DNA of 64,000 nucleotides from Thalassotalea sp. G2M2-11 (GCF_017168195.1 NZ_JADNYL010000003.1:186001-250000), one strand, 5' to 3'. Shown: positions 47,746 to 57,797, counted from the first letter of the stretch. Made by a program: numbers and translations. Notes: a model not told the origin generated them from the letters alone.

Positions 47746-48177
47746 ATGAATAATATTGCTATCTTTCAGCCGATGTTTGTTGTTGCACTTTTAACGGTTG
47801 TGGTGACACTACGGATGTATTTTACCCGTGTTTCAGCGATGAAAAAATTTCGTATTCATCCGCAAAAGGCACAAGATACGACGAAATTAAAAGACTTATT
47901 ACCTGAAGAAGTCAATCGAGTTTCCAATAACTATAACCATCTTTTTGAGCAGCCGACGTTGTTTTATGTGGTTGTTTTGTCGATTGCCACCTTAGGGCAT
48001 GTTGATAGTGTCTATGTTATTTGTGCCTGGGCTTATGCCATCATACGTATTGCTCATTCAATTATACAAATCACCATCGATAAAGTGATAGTGCGCTTTA
48101 TGTTGTTTATATTGTCTTGGCTTGTGTTGGCAACTATGATTATTCGTGAATCCATTATGCTATTTTTTACGATTTAA
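47746..48177 (+). CDS. MAPEG family membrane protein
   Basis: A 143-residue integral membrane protein with four helices, of the MAPEG (eicosanoid/glutathione metabolism) family. It has the family-like segments VTLRMYFTRVSAMKKFRI, NNYNHLFEQPTLFYVVVL and the third-helix AWAYAIIRIAHSIIQI. Bacterial members are largely uncharacterised. The ATG at 47746 has AGGA five bases upstream; the frame extends further up to 47677 without such a site. It is divergent from nasA and begins the plus-strand block inserted in the nitrate cluster. Confidence 0.85.
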   Translation: MNNIAIFQPMFVVALLTVVVTLRMYFTRVSAMKKFRIHPQKAQDTTKLKDLLPEEVNRVSNNYNHLFEQPTLFYVVVLSIATLGHVDSVYVICAWAYAIIRIAHSIIQITIDKVIVRFMLFILSWLVLATMIIRESIMLFFTI

Positions 48178-48186
48178 TAGGGGCAA

Positions 48187-48364
48187 GGGCGTGTTGATAT
48201 TTGTTTATGTTTTCTAAAATAGCCATTGCCCGAAGGGCTGAGGCTAAAATCAGCTTACTCTGCGTTGAAAATGGTTGATTTAGATGACTAAACGGCACGA
48301 TTTTCGCCTTGATTAAAGTGATTTTTTCTCTCAGTAGAATTATTAAACAAAGGTCAATACGACC
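48187..48364. mobile_element. MITE-like element, copy 2 (178 bp, degenerate)
   Basis: The left end GGGCGTGTTGAT is identical to copy 1 (25430). The right end GGTCAATACGACC is a diverged version of ATCAACACGCCC and is followed by TA. An interior core TTTAGATGACTAAACGG resembles copy 1 (CTTAGATGACTAAGCG), and the stretch next to the right end (ATTAAACAAAG) matches copy 1 (TTAAACAGCAAAG). The left TA is lost (AA). The element ends 2 bp before the first glycine-zipper gene, so it could supply that gene's upstream region. Confidence 0.65.
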
Positions 48365-48366
48365 TA

Positions 48367-48549
48367 ATGATGTCTGATAAAGATAAGCATAAAAAAACGA
48401 ATTATCTGGCTATCGGCTTAGCAATAGCACTAGGAATAGGTGTCGGAATTGCTATCGGTAATACAATGGAAAATGTTGGCGCTGGACTTGCCATAGGTAT
48501 TGCACTAGGTATCGCCTTTGGTAAAAGTATGGAAAATAAGCAGCAGTGA
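48367..48549 (+). CDS. Glycine-zipper mini-protein 1
   Basis: A 60-residue protein with a Lys/Asp-rich N-terminus, a hydrophobic glycine-patterned core (AIGLAIALGIGVGIAIGNTM then AGLAIGIALGIAFGKSM) and a polar tail. The GxxxG-type spacing is typical of glycine-zipper membrane peptides. ATGs at 48367 and 48370 are both possible, and no good ribosome site is seen because the MITE end abuts it. A similar gene follows. Function unknown. Confidence 0.6.
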   Translation: MMSDKDKHKKTNYLAIGLAIALGIGVGIAIGNTMENVGAGLAIGIALGIAFGKSMENKQQ

Positions 48550-48587
48550 GTTAAATGTCGCTAATAATACTTAATAAAGGGGGAGTC

Positions 48588-48767
48588 ATGTGCCAGACAA
48601 AGCAAAATAAATCGATGGGCATCGCTATTTCAATGGGAGCAGGAATAGGGATGATATTGGGGCGATTTGTTTTTGATGACCCTGGTATTGGTTTGGTTGT
48701 TGGCGCGGTTCTTGGTGTTGTCTATGCTTCCTTTGGTAAAACCAATCAAAAAAATGATAATAAATAA
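48588..48767 (+). CDS. Glycine-zipper mini-protein 2
   Basis: A 59-residue relative of the previous gene: a basic N-terminus (MCQTKQNKSMG), two short hydrophobic glycine-rich helices (AISMGAGIGMILGRF and GIGLVVGAVLGVVYASFG) and a polar Asn/Lys tail. I chose the ATG at 48588 behind a strong GGGGGAG site; the frame also extends to 48555. It is probably co-transcribed with mini-protein 1, 38 bp upstream. Function unknown. Confidence 0.65.
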   Translation: MCQTKQNKSMGIAISMGAGIGMILGRFVFDDPGIGLVVGAVLGVVYASFGKTNQKNDNK

Positions 48768-48807
48768 TAAGTGACAGTAATTTGCTAAACTGTCGCCACG
48801 CCATTAT

Positions 48808-50610
48808 TTACAACGCTAATGAAATCAAGAGTAATAATAACAAAATAGCCGATGTACTTTGCCAAAACTTAACTGGGTTGCGCGCTAAGATGGGTTGATT
48901 TTTATAATGTGCTACCGCATCAATGTTAGGCTTAGTTAAATCTTGATGAAATTCTGAGAATGCTTGATAGCGTTGCTTTGGATCTGGGTGAGTACATTGT
49001 TGTAAAGCCAGATCTAACCAAAATGGCAGGTCGGATCTAAATTGTCTGATACTGCGGTACTGCCAGTCATCATAACTGCTTTGTGTGACTTGTGCACGTT
49101 GCATTGGTTTAAACGGTAATTCTCCACACAGCATTTGATAGCATATTACGCCAAGTGAAAATAAGTCGCTGATATTGCTTGATTCCATCAATAACAGCGT
49201 TTCTGGAGCAATATAATTAAGTGAGCCTTGCGGTATAGCCTCTTCAATGTGGTCAGCGCTTTCCTCTAATGATGCAATGCGGGCAGTGCCATAATCGATG
49301 AGTTTTATACAACCAAATCTATCGATCATAATGTTATCCGGCTTGAGGTCACGGTGTACGATTTCTAAACGCTGGAAAGCTCTCAATGCCGTAATAATTT
49401 GCCAAGTAATGCTTCTCACTTGTGCTATAGATGGTTTGGGGTTGTCATGCATCCAGTCAGCTAAAGTTTGTCCATCTATATACTCACACACATGATAGAG
49501 AAATTGGCTGTGCTGGCTATCGGTTTTTACTTTCATGATCCGTGGATGGTTAATTCGTTCACCTACCCAAGCCTCACGAATAAAGCCTTGTAAATAAATA
49601 GTGTCATCTTCAAAATTTTGTGAAGGGGTTTTAAGAATTAACTTTTCGTTAGTCTCAGGTGCTTCTACTAAGTAAAGGTGAGAGCGAATGCTGGCGTGGA
49701 TCACTTTATGTACCGTGTAACCATCTAGCTTCATGCCTTCTTTTAGCGCAGGAGGAATGGCTTTGCTCATAATATCGCGTTCAATTTCAACTAAATCGCG
49801 TTTCGCCGTTTTCCTTATATAAACCAGTAAACAACTGACATTATCATCAGAGCCATTGTCAATTGCTTGTGCGGTGATCTGCTGGCTGGCTGATTCAAGT
49901 GCCTGTGTGGTAGGGCATTTAGGCAGTTGTTGTACTATTGTGGCAAGTTGTTTTTCCTCAACAAACTCATGCACGCCATCACAGGTCAGTAAAATAAGGT
50001 CGTCTGCTTGTAAATCAATTTGCTGGAAATCAACTTTTATCCGGCTGTCTGCGCCTAGTGCTCGCGTAAGTACGAGGTGTTTCCCTCCTTGCTTACGGTT
50101 ATGATCTCGGGTCAGTACTTCATATTCTTCTTGGCGGAAACGACTGATGCGAGTGTCACCCACATGAAAAATGTAACCTGTTGCAGACTTTAAGATAATG
50201 GTAGAAAAAGTGGTTAACCATTGTGGTGTTGAATTATGGTGACTGTTTGCCTGAGAAAATAACGTACTTGCTTGCCCATAGAGCCACTGGTTTAAACTGG
50301 TAAGAACCTTCACGGCAGATTTTTTCGTCGACCAAGTGGGAGGTGTTGCATAAAATTCTTGGCTAAATTGTGTGACTGCTAATTGCGCGGCTTGTGCTGC
50401 GTGATTTGCACTACTGACGCCATCAGCAATGGCCGCAATGGCGCCTTTGGTCAATTGTTTACTACTTTGTGGAGCATTCACCACAAAGGCGTCCTGATTC
50501 TCTGGCTTACACCCTTGGTGAGAATAACCACCAAAACACAACTGCAAAATAGCAGTTGTGTTTTTTGGGGCTTGTTTTTGAGCCGGTATGGGCGCTGATT
50601 TAGCTGACAT
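48808..50610 (-). CDS. Fused PP2C-type phosphatase and Ser/Thr protein kinase, membrane-anchored
   Basis: A 600-residue protein with an N-terminal PP2C phosphatase (about 24-268; [41 protein letters not shown]) and a C-terminal Hanks-type kinase (about 297-555). The kinase has the catalytic loop HRDLKPDN near 418, DYGTAR in place of DFG, and the APE-like APETLL. A C-terminal transmembrane helix (about 580-598) would anchor both domains in the cytoplasm. It overlaps the narK end by 11 bp, so it is translationally coupled to the nitrate transporter. Targets are unknown; regulation of nitrate uptake is an inference from context. Similar kinase/phosphatase genes beside narK are known to me in marine gammaproteobacteria. 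Confidence 0.88.
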   Translation of the reverse strand: MSAKSAPIPAQKQAPKNTTAILQLCFGGYSHQGCKPENQDAFVVNAPQSSKQLTKGAIAAIADGVSSANHAAQAAQLAVTQFSQEFYATPPTWSTKKSAVKVLTSLNQWLYGQASTLFSQANSHHNSTPQWLTTFSTIILKSATGYIFHVGDTRISRFRQEEYEVLTRDHNRKQGGKHLVLTRALGADSRIKVDFQQIDLQADDLILLTCDGVHEFVEEKQLATIVQQLPKCPTTQALESASQQITAQAIDNGSDDNVSCLLVYIRKTAKRDLVEIERDIMSKAIPPALKEGMKLDGYTVHKVIHASIRSHLYLVEAPETNEKLILKTPSQNFEDDTIYLQGFIREAWVGERINHPRIMKVKTDSQHSQFLYHVCEYIDGQTLADWMHDNPKPSIAQVRSITWQIITALRAFQRLEIVHRDLKPDNIMIDRFGCIKLIDYGTARIASLEESADHIEEAIPQGSLNYIAPETLLLMESSNISDLFSLGVICYQMLCGELPFKPMQRAQVTQSSYDDWQYRSIRQFRSDLPFWLDLALQQCTHPDPKQRYQAFSEFHQDLTKPNIDAVAHYKNQPILARNPVKFWQSTSAILLLLLLISLAL

Positions 50611-52069
50611 TGATCAATTCTAATGAACCATCTTCACGTACTTCAGTAATCGTACCTTGCGGCTCTTCCATAAACAATAAGGTAATAAAACCAACTACTG
50701 CGGTCAGCGCAATGACAATAAAGAAGGTTTGATATTCAACCATAGATAATACGGTGAGGTATACAACAGCACCAACGTTGCCGTATGCTCCCGTCATCCC
50801 TGCTATTTGTCCAGTTAATCGGCGCTTAATTAATGGCACTGCAGCAAATACTGCGCCTTCACCAGCTTGAACAAAAAACGAACATGCCATCACGGTTAGT
50901 ACAGCTAAGATTAATGGCCAGCTACTATTGATTGATGACATAGCAAAGTAACCAATGGCTAAACCTGCCGTTAAAATAAGCAAGGTTTTTTTACGGCCAA
51001 ACTTATCACTTAACCAACCACCACCAGGGCGAGACATCAAGTTCATAAAGGCATAAAGAGAGGCAAGTAAGCCAGCATATACCATGTCTAAACTAAACAC
51101 TTCGGCAAAAAATAACGGTAACATTGAGATCACCGCAAGTTCAGAACCAAAAGTAGCAAAGTACAAAATGTTGAGTACCGCAACTTGCTTGAATTTATAT
51201 TGATGAATTTCGTCAACTGGTTTGCTAAATACATGACTATTCACTTTATAAGTCTGCTTTAACTCAACAATATACAAGGCAACTAATGATAAATAGGCAA
51301 GGGCAGCCATGGTATCAGAGAGCATACCAACACCACTAGGTGATAACTTCCATGTTAATAATGCGAGTGCACCATACATAGGAAGCTTCATCACCAGCAG
51401 TAACCAAAAATCACCAACACTGGTGACTTCCATCGCACCCGTTTGTTTGGGTTTAAAATATGTTGAACCTTTAGGGGTATCTGTGACATTAAAATACCAA
51501 ATAAAACTAAAGATCAAGCTTAATAACCCGCTCAGCGCAATGGCATAACGCCAGCCATCTTCACCACCAAAAAATAAGGCAATGGCGGGAAGTGACATGG
51601 CTCCAGCTGCGGAACCAAAATTACCCCAACCACCATAAATGCCTTCAGCCGTGCCTAATTCATTGGCAGGGAACCATTCGCTGACCATACGAATCCCAAT
51701 GACAAAGCCTGCACCGATAAAGCCTAATAGGAATCGTGCAATGGCGGCTTGTTCAAAGTTCTCAGCAAAGGCAAACATAAAACAAGGGATACTACAAAAA
51801 AATAAGATCACTGAGTAGGTCAGCTTGGGTCCGTATTTATCAGTTAGCATTCCAATGAGTACTCGGGCTGGTATGGTTAATGCCACATTAAGGATCAGTA
51901 GGGTTTTTATCTCACTCGAAGATAAACCTAAACTATCACCAATAACAGCCAGTAAAGGGGCGTGGTTAAACCACACAACAAAGGTAATAAAAAATGCCAT
52001 CCAACTTAAGTGGAGGATTTTTATTTTGCCGGTAAACGACCAAAGCTTAAAGCCAACTGGGTCACTCAT
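50600..52069 (-). CDS. narK: Nitrate/nitrite MFS transporter NarK family
   Basis: A 489-residue, 12-helix major facilitator importing nitrate and/or nitrite. Nitrate-signature-like glycine-rich motifs are present: [19 protein letters not shown] near 115-133 and [15 protein letters not shown] near 143-157, plus a second [16 protein letters not shown] near 430. I chose the ATG at 52069 ([10 protein letters not shown]), with GGAG six bases before it. The frame is open upstream to 52129, but that stretch holds a sigma-54 promoter. It is the first gene of an operon with the kinase/phosphatase. Confidence 0.93.
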   Translation of the reverse strand: MSDPVGFKLWSFTGKIKILHLSWMAFFITFVVWFNHAPLLAVIGDSLGLSSSEIKTLLILNVALTIPARVLIGMLTDKYGPKLTYSVILFFCSIPCFMFAFAENFEQAAIARFLLGFIGAGFVIGIRMVSEWFPANELGTAEGIYGGWGNFGSAAGAMSLPAIALFFGGEDGWRYAIALSGLLSLIFSFIWYFNVTDTPKGSTYFKPKQTGAMEVTSVGDFWLLLVMKLPMYGALALLTWKLSPSGVGMLSDTMAALAYLSLVALYIVELKQTYKVNSHVFSKPVDEIHQYKFKQVAVLNILYFATFGSELAVISMLPLFFAEVFSLDMVYAGLLASLYAFMNLMSRPGGGWLSDKFGRKKTLLILTAGLAIGYFAMSSINSSWPLILAVLTVMACSFFVQAGEGAVFAAVPLIKRRLTGQIAGMTGAYGNVGAVVYLTVLSMVEYQTFFIVIALTAVVGFITLLFMEEPQGTITEVREDGSLELINVS

Positions 52070-52112
52070 ATCATTCTCCCAAAATAATTTAATAAGTTTC
52101 TGAGGGGATAAG

Positions 52113-52128
52113 TGCAAAGGGAGTGCCA
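52113..52128 (-). promoter_or_regulatory. Sigma-54 promoter of narK
   Basis: Minus-strand TGGCACTCCCTTTGCA, an almost perfect match to TGGCACG-N4-TTGCW with GG and GC 10 bases apart. Predicted start near 52102, about 34 nt before the narK ATG. Confidence 0.85.
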
Positions 52129-52203
52129 TTGATTTTAAAAATTAATACTCTATAAAAAACAATGAGTTGAATGATGCAAGGTGTATTTTAGTAAATGGTT
52201 TTC

Positions 52204-52238
52204 GCACCTTAGCAGCGCGGATGCACAGTTAAAGTGCA
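52204..52238. promoter_or_regulatory. Tandem NtrC enhancer sites upstream of narK
   Basis: TGCAC-AGTTAAA-GTGCA (52222-52238) is a perfect NtrC dyad. GCAC-CTTAGCA-GCGC (52204-52218) has one mismatch. Their centres lie about 109 and 128 bp before the predicted sigma-54 start, the classical enhancer distance. Confidence 0.8.
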
Positions 52239-52318
52239 CAGTTATGCAGGACTCGTTAGCGATAGAGTTAACAACAAAATGCTAGATGTATAAGCGTTTA
52301 TTATTGCTTAAAGGTGAA

Positions 52319-52340
52319 CAAGAGAGGACTTCCCCTCTTG
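52319..52340 (-). terminator. Probable terminator after upp
   Basis: Stem CAAGAGGGG/CCTCTCTTG on the minus strand (one G-U pair, four-base loop), 18 bp after the upp stop. The T-run is short. Confidence 0.55.
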
Positions 52341-52358
52341 TAGTAGAGTAAATAATCG

Positions 52359-53015
52359 TTACAAGGTGCCGAATATTTTGTCGCCAGCATCGCCTAGACC
52401 AGGTAAAATGTAACCTTGTTCATTAAGCTTTTCGTCAATGGCTGCAACATAAATAGTAACATCAGGATGAGCTTGTTCTAGCGCAGCAATGCCTTCTGGT
52501 GCGGCAACTAAAAATAATGCCGAGACCTGACGACAACCTGAAGCTTTAAGCATATCAATACATGCTATAGCGGAGCCTCCGGTAGCCAGCATAGGATCGA
52601 TGATGATCGCTTGGCGCTCAGCAATATCTTTGACGATGTTTTCGTAATATGTCTCGATTGCGATATCAACATGGCCTTGAGCATTGAGTTTAACTGATGC
52701 TTCATTTCGTTTTAATCCCACCACACTTATTTTAGCGCAGGGTAGTACAGATAACGCACCATCGAGCATGCCTAATCCTGCTCGTAATATGGGCACGAGA
52801 GTTGGCTGTTTATCAGCAAGCATGGGCGTTGAAATATTGCCTGACCAACAACTTAAAGGTTTTTGTGTCAGAGCCATCTCTGTGGTTGCTTCAACCATTA
52901 ATAAGGTTGCAAGCTCTTTGGTTAACTCACGAAATGATTTAACTGAAATGTGAGCATCTCTAAGTAAACTAACTTTATGCTTTACTAGTGGGTGGTGACT
53001 GGCATAAACCGGCAT
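52359..53015 (-). CDS. upp: Uracil phosphoribosyltransferase Upp
   Basis: Makes UMP from uracil and PRPP. The 218 residues show the PRPP-binding motif IIIDPMLATGGSA near 133-145 and the C-terminal uracil-binding GYILPGLGDAGDKIFGTL. The N-terminus (MPVYASHHPLVKHKVSLLRD) fits the family. It is the last gene of the udk-nupC-deoC-tdk-upp block, 44 bp after tdk. Confidence 0.95.
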   Translation of the reverse strand: MPVYASHHPLVKHKVSLLRDAHISVKSFRELTKELATLLMVEATTEMALTQKPLSCWSGNISTPMLADKQPTLVPILRAGLGMLDGALSVLPCAKISVVGLKRNEASVKLNAQGHVDIAIETYYENIVKDIAERQAIIIDPMLATGGSAIACIDMLKASGCRQVSALFLVAAPEGIAALEQAHPDVTIYVAAIDEKLNEQGYILPGLGDAGDKIFGTL

Positions 53016-53059
53016 AACAGACTCCTTTGAATAATATTGTGAAGTTTAGTTGAAACTTA

Positions 53060-53635
53060 TTACCACACCAATGCTTTAAAATGTGAACGACATAATGATT
53101 CATAACGTTCATTACCACCAACTTCGATTTGTTCTCCACCCGTTGCTACCTTGCCATCCTGATCACGTCGAATGACAAAATTTGCTTTTTTACCACAGTG
53201 ACAAATGGTTTTTAGCTCAACCAGTTTGTCTGCCCAAGCAAGTAATGCAGCACTACCCGTAAAAGTCTGACCAAGAAAGTCAGTACGAATACCATAAGCC
53301 AAGACAGGGATGTTCAATAAATCGACAATATCGGTTAGTTGCCTGACTTGCTCGCTAGTAAGAAACTGTGCTTCATCAAGCAGAACACAATCAATATGTT
53401 CGATAGCATGAAGGTGTTCAACTTCCTTAAAAATATGACTATCGCTATCGAACAATTGCGCTTGTGCTGCAATACCTAAACGAGAGGTGACCTTGCCTTG
53501 TGCGAATCTATCATCAATTAATGCCGTGTATAGTAATGTGTTTAACCCACGTTCACGGTAATTATAAGATGATTGTAACAAATGTGTTGATTTACCCGCA
53601 TTCATAGTCGAGTAATAAAAATATAATTGTGCCAT
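53060..53635 (-). CDS. tdk: Thymidine kinase Tdk
   Basis: Phosphorylates thymidine and deoxyuridine. The 191-residue type II kinase has Walker A in [12 protein letters not shown] (residues 9-20), Walker [11 protein letters not shown] near 83-92, the catalytic Glu in DEAQF, and the zinc-site cysteines in [10 protein letters not shown] and the C-terminal YESLCRSH. It lies 12 bp after deoC in the nucleoside operon. Confidence 0.95.
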   Translation of the reverse strand: MAQLYFYYSTMNAGKSTHLLQSSYNYRERGLNTLLYTALIDDRFAQGKVTSRLGIAAQAQLFDSDSHIFKEVEHLHAIEHIDCVLLDEAQFLTSEQVRQLTDIVDLLNIPVLAYGIRTDFLGQTFTGSAALLAWADKLVELKTICHCGKKANFVIRRDQDGKVATGGEQIEVGGNERYESLCRSHFKALVW

Positions 53636-53647
53636 TGTGCGTTCTTA

Positions 53648-54421
53648 TTAATAGGCTTGATTGTCTTGGCTTACGCTTTCATCATTGATAACGGCCAATA
53701 AATTTTTCAGTAAACCACTTGCTCCAAATCTAAAGTGTGTCGCGTCGAGCCATGAAGCGCCTAAGGTATCCATTGTCAGCGATAAGTATTGTTTAGCATC
53801 TTCAACGGTACGTACACCACCAGCGGCTTTAAAGCCAACATTTGGGTTAAGCTCATTAATGACACTTAACATGATAGTAGCAGCGTCTAAGGTAGCATTG
53901 ACTGGTACTTTACCGGTAGAGGTTTTAATAAAGTCAGCGCCTGCATTAATGGCAATTTCACTGGCTTTTTTGATCAGTGCTGCTGTTTGTAATTCGCCTG
54001 ATTCTATAATCACTTTCAATAGTACATTTGAACCACAGGCGCGTTTGCATGCAGCGACTAATTCTGCGCCAATCTGTTCATCACCAGCCATCAATGCTTG
54101 GTAAGGAAACACTACATCCACTTCATCTGCTCCAAGTGCTACCGCTTCGGCGGTTTCTTTCACTGCTTGATGAACATCGGTGCCTCCAGCAGGGAAATTA
54201 GTCACGGTGGCAATTTTGATATTGTCACTGCCTTGCTCTGCCAGCTGCTTTTTCGCAATTGGAATATAGCGAGGATAAATACATATTGCGGCTGTGTCTC
54301 CGTCAGAAGATTGAGCTTGTTGGCACAGCTTGATAATGTCTTGTTCGGTTTCTTCATTGGTTAAACTGGTCAAGTCCATTAATGAAATTGAAAGTTTGGC
54401 AATGCTTTTTAAATCACTCAT
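53648..54421 (-). CDS. deoC: Deoxyribose-phosphate aldolase DeoC
   Basis: Splits deoxyribose-5-phosphate into glyceraldehyde-3-phosphate and acetaldehyde. The 257-residue TIM barrel has the Schiff-base lysine in DFIKTSTGK (near 167) and the second lysine in [11 protein letters not shown] (near 200). The N-terminus [14 protein letters not shown] is family-like, with Ser replacing the usual Thr region only slightly. It lies 10 bp after nupC and 12 bp before tdk, in the catabolic part of the nucleoside operon. Confidence 0.95.
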   Translation of the reverse strand: MSDLKSIAKLSISLMDLTSLTNEETEQDIIKLCQQAQSSDGDTAAICIYPRYIPIAKKQLAEQGSDNIKIATVTNFPAGGTDVHQAVKETAEAVALGADEVDVVFPYQALMAGDEQIGAELVAACKRACGSNVLLKVIIESGELQTAALIKKASEIAINAGADFIKTSTGKVPVNATLDAATIMLSVINELNPNVGFKAAGGVRTVEDAKQYLSLTMDTLGASWLDATHFRFGASGLLKNLLAVINDESVSQDNQAY

Positions 54422-54431
54422 GGTTTATTCT

Positions 54432-55676
54432 CTATAAACTGATAAATACGCCAGCAATAGCGGCGCTCATTAAATTGGCTAATGTTGCGGCTAACATGGC
54501 TTTCATGCCTAGCTTAGCAATGTCATGGCGACGACTAGGCGCCATAGAACCTATACCGCCTAATAGTATGGCTATAGATGAAAGGTTAGCAAAACCACAG
54601 AGGGCAAAAGTGACAATTGCTTGGGTAGTAGGGGTTAAGGTATCTTTAATTTCGACAAAATTGACATAAGCAAAAAATTCGTTCACAACAATTTTTTGTC
54701 CGATAAAGCTTCCAGCGTAGAGCATTTCATCCCATGGAACACCAATAAGAAAGGCAAAAGGTGCGAACACATAACCGAGTAGCCACTCAATGGTTATTCC
54801 TTCAAAACCGAGTAAATTGCCAGCACCAGTGACTAGCGTGTTTAATAGTGCGATCAGGGCAATAAAGGCAAGCAACATTGCGCCAACATTAACTGCTAGC
54901 TTAACCCCTGATGCAGCACCTGAGGCCGCAGCATCAATAACGTTGACTGGTTTATCACCATTATCGGTTAATTCAAGCTCTTTGGTTTGAATTTTATCTT
55001 GCTCTGTTTCGGGGATGATGATTTTTGCCATCAATAAACCGCCGGGTGCCGCCATAAAAGATGCTGCAATTAAATATTTTAATTCAACGCCAAGACCGGC
55101 ATAACCGGCCAGAATTGAACCTGCAACTGAAGCTAATCCACCGACCATAATGGCAAATAATTCTGATTGCGTCATTTTTGCGATATACGGGCGCACAACT
55201 AATGGTGCTTCTGTTTGACCGACAAATATATTGGCTGTGGCAGAAAGTGATTCTGGTTTACTGGTTTTTAATAACTTTTGTAATCCACCGCCAATAATAC
55301 GTATCACCCATTGCATAATGTTTAAGTGGTACAGTACTGCGATTAACGAGGAAAAGAAAATAATGACCGGTAATACGCGCACAGCGAAGACAAAGCCGAC
55401 ACCATTTTCAAACATGGCATCGGTTCCTAAACCACCAAAGATAAAGTTAATACCTGCTTTGGCACTGTCGATAACGCCTTGTACGCCATTGGTAAAGGAC
55501 TGTAAAACATCTTTGCCAAAGGGCACGTAAAGTACAAAGGCCCCGAGTAATACTTGTAATGCAAAGGCAAAACCAACGGTGCGAAAGTTGATAGCCTTGC
55601 GGTGATTAGATAATAAATATGCAGCGACTAATATCGCGACGATACCTAATACACCATGGAGTGCGCTTAAATTCAT
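54432..55676 (-). CDS. nupC: Nucleoside transporter, NupC/CNT family
   Basis: A concentrative nucleoside transporter of the inner membrane, 414 residues with about eight to ten helices. CNT-family features include the gate motif GVGFVFAVRVLPVIIFFSSLIAVLYHL, described here as GFVFAVRVLPVIIFFSS near 95, and FVGQTEAPLVVRPYI near 152 with the nucleoside-site Q-T-E. Further matches are FMAAPGGLLMAKI and the C-terminal CGFANLSSIAILLGG. Substrate range (pyrimidine or broad) and coupling ion are not readable. It lies between udk and deoC in one operon, an unusual but sensible order. Confidence 0.93.
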   Translation of the reverse strand: MNLSALHGVLGIVAILVAAYLLSNHRKAINFRTVGFAFALQVLLGAFVLYVPFGKDVLQSFTNGVQGVIDSAKAGINFIFGGLGTDAMFENGVGFVFAVRVLPVIIFFSSLIAVLYHLNIMQWVIRIIGGGLQKLLKTSKPESLSATANIFVGQTEAPLVVRPYIAKMTQSELFAIMVGGLASVAGSILAGYAGLGVELKYLIAASFMAAPGGLLMAKIIIPETEQDKIQTKELELTDNGDKPVNVIDAAASGAASGVKLAVNVGAMLLAFIALIALLNTLVTGAGNLLGFEGITIEWLLGYVFAPFAFLIGVPWDEMLYAGSFIGQKIVVNEFFAYVNFVEIKDTLTPTTQAIVTFALCGFANLSSIAILLGGIGSMAPSRRHDIAKLGMKAMLAATLANLMSAAIAGVFISL

Positions 55677-55700
55677 AATATCCTCATTATATTAATTATT

Positions 55701-56348
55701 TTATGATATATGTCGTTGAATGAGCTGTCTTATTTTGGCTTTCAATACTTCGATTGCCATACGGTTTTTTCCACCTTTAGTGATCACAAGATCGGCCCAC
55801 GCTTTTGCTGGTTCAATAAATTGATAATACATTGGGCGGACCGTTTCTAAATATTGGTTAGTGATAGAGGCTAAACTTCGACCTCGCTCTACAGTATCAC
55901 GCTGAATTCGTCTCACTAAACAAATATCGAGCGGTGTATCCATATAAACTTTGATATCAAAACAGTTGCGTAATACAGGATCGGTAAATAATAGAATACC
56001 TTCGACTAAGATGATGGGGGTCGGCTGTATTAAGGTAGTTTCTTGCGTACGCGTATGTGTTTGATAACAATACACAGGCATTTCAACTGGTTGGTTGTCT
56101 AATAATTGGGTTAAATGTGCTGACAATAATTCATGTTCAAATGCATTAGGGTGATCGTAATTGGTTTTTTCACGTTCATGGATCGGTAAATGATCTTGCG
56201 CGCGATAATATGCGTCTTCTTTAATAATGGTGATACCACTTGCACCAAGTTCAGAGAGTAGTTCATCAAAAATAGTTTGTGCAAAGAGGGTTTTACCTGA
56301 AGCTGAAGCGCCAGTAATAGCGATAATGGTGGGTTTAATTGTGTGCAA
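55701..56348 (-). CDS. udk: Uridine kinase Udk
   Basis: Phosphorylates uridine and cytidine. The 215 residues have the P-loop GASASGKT (13-20), the substrate segment EDAYYRAQDHLPIHEREKTN read here as KEDAYYRAQDHLPIHER, NYDHPNAFE, the YCYQTHTR loop and the RRIQRDTVERGR lid. It is the promoter-proximal gene of the minus-strand nucleoside operon and is divergent from deoB, with 228 bp between them. Confidence 0.94.
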   Translation of the reverse strand: MHTIKPTIIAITGASASGKTLFAQTIFDELLSELGASGITIIKEDAYYRAQDHLPIHEREKTNYDHPNAFEHELLSAHLTQLLDNQPVEMPVYCYQTHTRTQETTLIQPTPIILVEGILLFTDPVLRNCFDIKVYMDTPLDICLVRRIQRDTVERGRSLASITNQYLETVRPMYYQFIEPAKAWADLVITKGGKNRMAIEVLKAKIRQLIQRHIS

Positions 56349-56576
56349 TGCCTTAGCCTTAGGTGTTTAAAAATCAGTAATATCTAGCCAAGCGTATATT
56401 ATGAACGAACTTTGAGTAAATCCGCTAGTATTCCTTGTATAAATGACATGATTCTGCCTATTTATCTGCTATCTAGTTAATATCTACGCTATAACTATGT
56501 TATAGAAAGTGTTAAATTAACATAAGTTGACTATTTGGTCATGAAATAATTTGATGAAATTGATATAGGTAAAGAA

Positions 56577-57797
56577 ATGGCACGTGCAATTATTTTGGTT
56601 ATGGATAGCTTTGGTATCGGACATGCTCCCGATGCTGACAAGTTTGGCGATGTTCCTGCAAATACTTTTGCGCATCTTGCGCAATACTATTATCAACAGA
56701 AACAACAGAAAATTGCTTTACCTCATTTAGCCTCTATGGGTTTGGTTGATGCATGTTTGTCTGCTGGTAAGGAAAGTTTTCCAATTGCAGAATATCGCTT
56801 AGATAAAGGTGCCTATGGTTATGCTGCCGAGATCAGCAGTGGTAAAGATACACCTAGCGGCCATTGGGAAATGGCAGGAGTTCCTGTTTTATTCGATTGG
56901 GGCTATTTTGATCAAACGACGCCAAGTTTTCCGTCAAAATTATTAGATACTATTTATCAAAAAACAGGCATAGATGGCATACTTGGTAATTGCCATGCAT
57001 CGGGTACTGACATTATTGCAAAACTTGGTGAAGAGCATGTTAAAACAGGCTTACCTATTTGCTATACCTCTGCTGATAGTGTGTTTCAAGTTGCTGCTCA
57101 TGAAGAACATTTCGGTTTAGAAAAGTTATACCAATATTGTGAAACCGTGCGTGAGTTACTTGATGACTATAATATTGGTCGGGTTATTGCTCGTCCTTTT
57201 GTCGGAGAGACATCAGCAGATTTTATCCGCACTGGCAATCGACGTGATTACTCTGTTTTACCTCCTTCGCCTACCGTATTAGATAAACTGACCGAGGCAG
57301 GTGGCACCGTTATTAGTGTTGGTAAAATTTCTGATATATTTGCTCATCAAGGTATCAGTGAGAAAACCAAGGCAACGGGCATAGATGCACTTGTTGATGC
57401 TACTATAGGTCATTTGAAAAGCGCTGGTGATAATAGTTTGATTTTTACTAATCTAGTGAATTTTGATCAAGATTTTGGGCATCGTCGTGATGCCATAGGT
57501 TATGCCGAAGCATTACAAGCATTTGATCAGCGTCTACCTGAAATTTTTGCCGCGATGAATGAAGATGATGTGCTATTTTTAACGGCTGATCATGGTTGTG
57601 ATCCAACATGGCACGGTAGTGACCATACTCGTGAGTACGTTCCTATGTTGGCTTATCATCATCATATATCTTCAGTCGACCTTGGTGAAAGAACAACCTT
57701 TGCTGATTTAGGGCAGACTATTGCAGAAATGTTCAATTTGCCATCGCTTGAATATGGTACTAGTTTTTATCAAAAGCTGATGTTAAATAATGAATAA
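56577..57797 (+). CDS. deoB: Phosphopentomutase DeoB
   Basis: Interconverts (deoxy)ribose-1-phosphate and -5-phosphate, linking nucleoside phosphorolysis to DeoC and the pentose phosphate pathway. The 406 residues match the alkaline phosphatase-like family: [13 protein letters not shown] at the N-terminus with the metal-binding Asp10, [13 protein letters not shown] with the phosphorylated threonine near 96, and metal sites [28 protein letters not shown] near 340-358. It has AGGTAAAG before the ATG. It is divergent from udk, and the TonB receptor follows 88 bp later. Confidence 0.96.
   Translation: MARAIILVMDSFGIGHAPDADKFGDVPANTFAHLAQYYYQQKQQKIALPHLASMGLVDACLSAGKESFPIAEYRLDKGAYGYAAEISSGKDTPSGHWEMAGVPVLFDWGYFDQTTPSFPSKLLDTIYQKTGIDGILGNCHASGTDIIAKLGEEHVKTGLPICYTSADSVFQVAAHEEHFGLEKLYQYCETVRELLDDYNIGRVIARPFVGETSADFIRTGNRRDYSVLPPSPTVLDKLTEAGGTVISVGKISDIFAHQGISEKTKATGIDALVDATIGHLKSAGDNSLIFTNLVNFDQDFGHRRDAIGYAEALQAFDQRLPEIFAAMNEDDVLFLTADHGCDPTWHGSDHTREYVPMLAYHHHISSVDLGERTTFADLGQTIAEMFNLPSLEYGTSFYQKLMLNNE

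Noticed and set aside
53661-54104. 147-codon plus-strand frame inside deoC
   Set aside because: Antisense shadow of deoC, which carries its catalytic lysines on the other strand.
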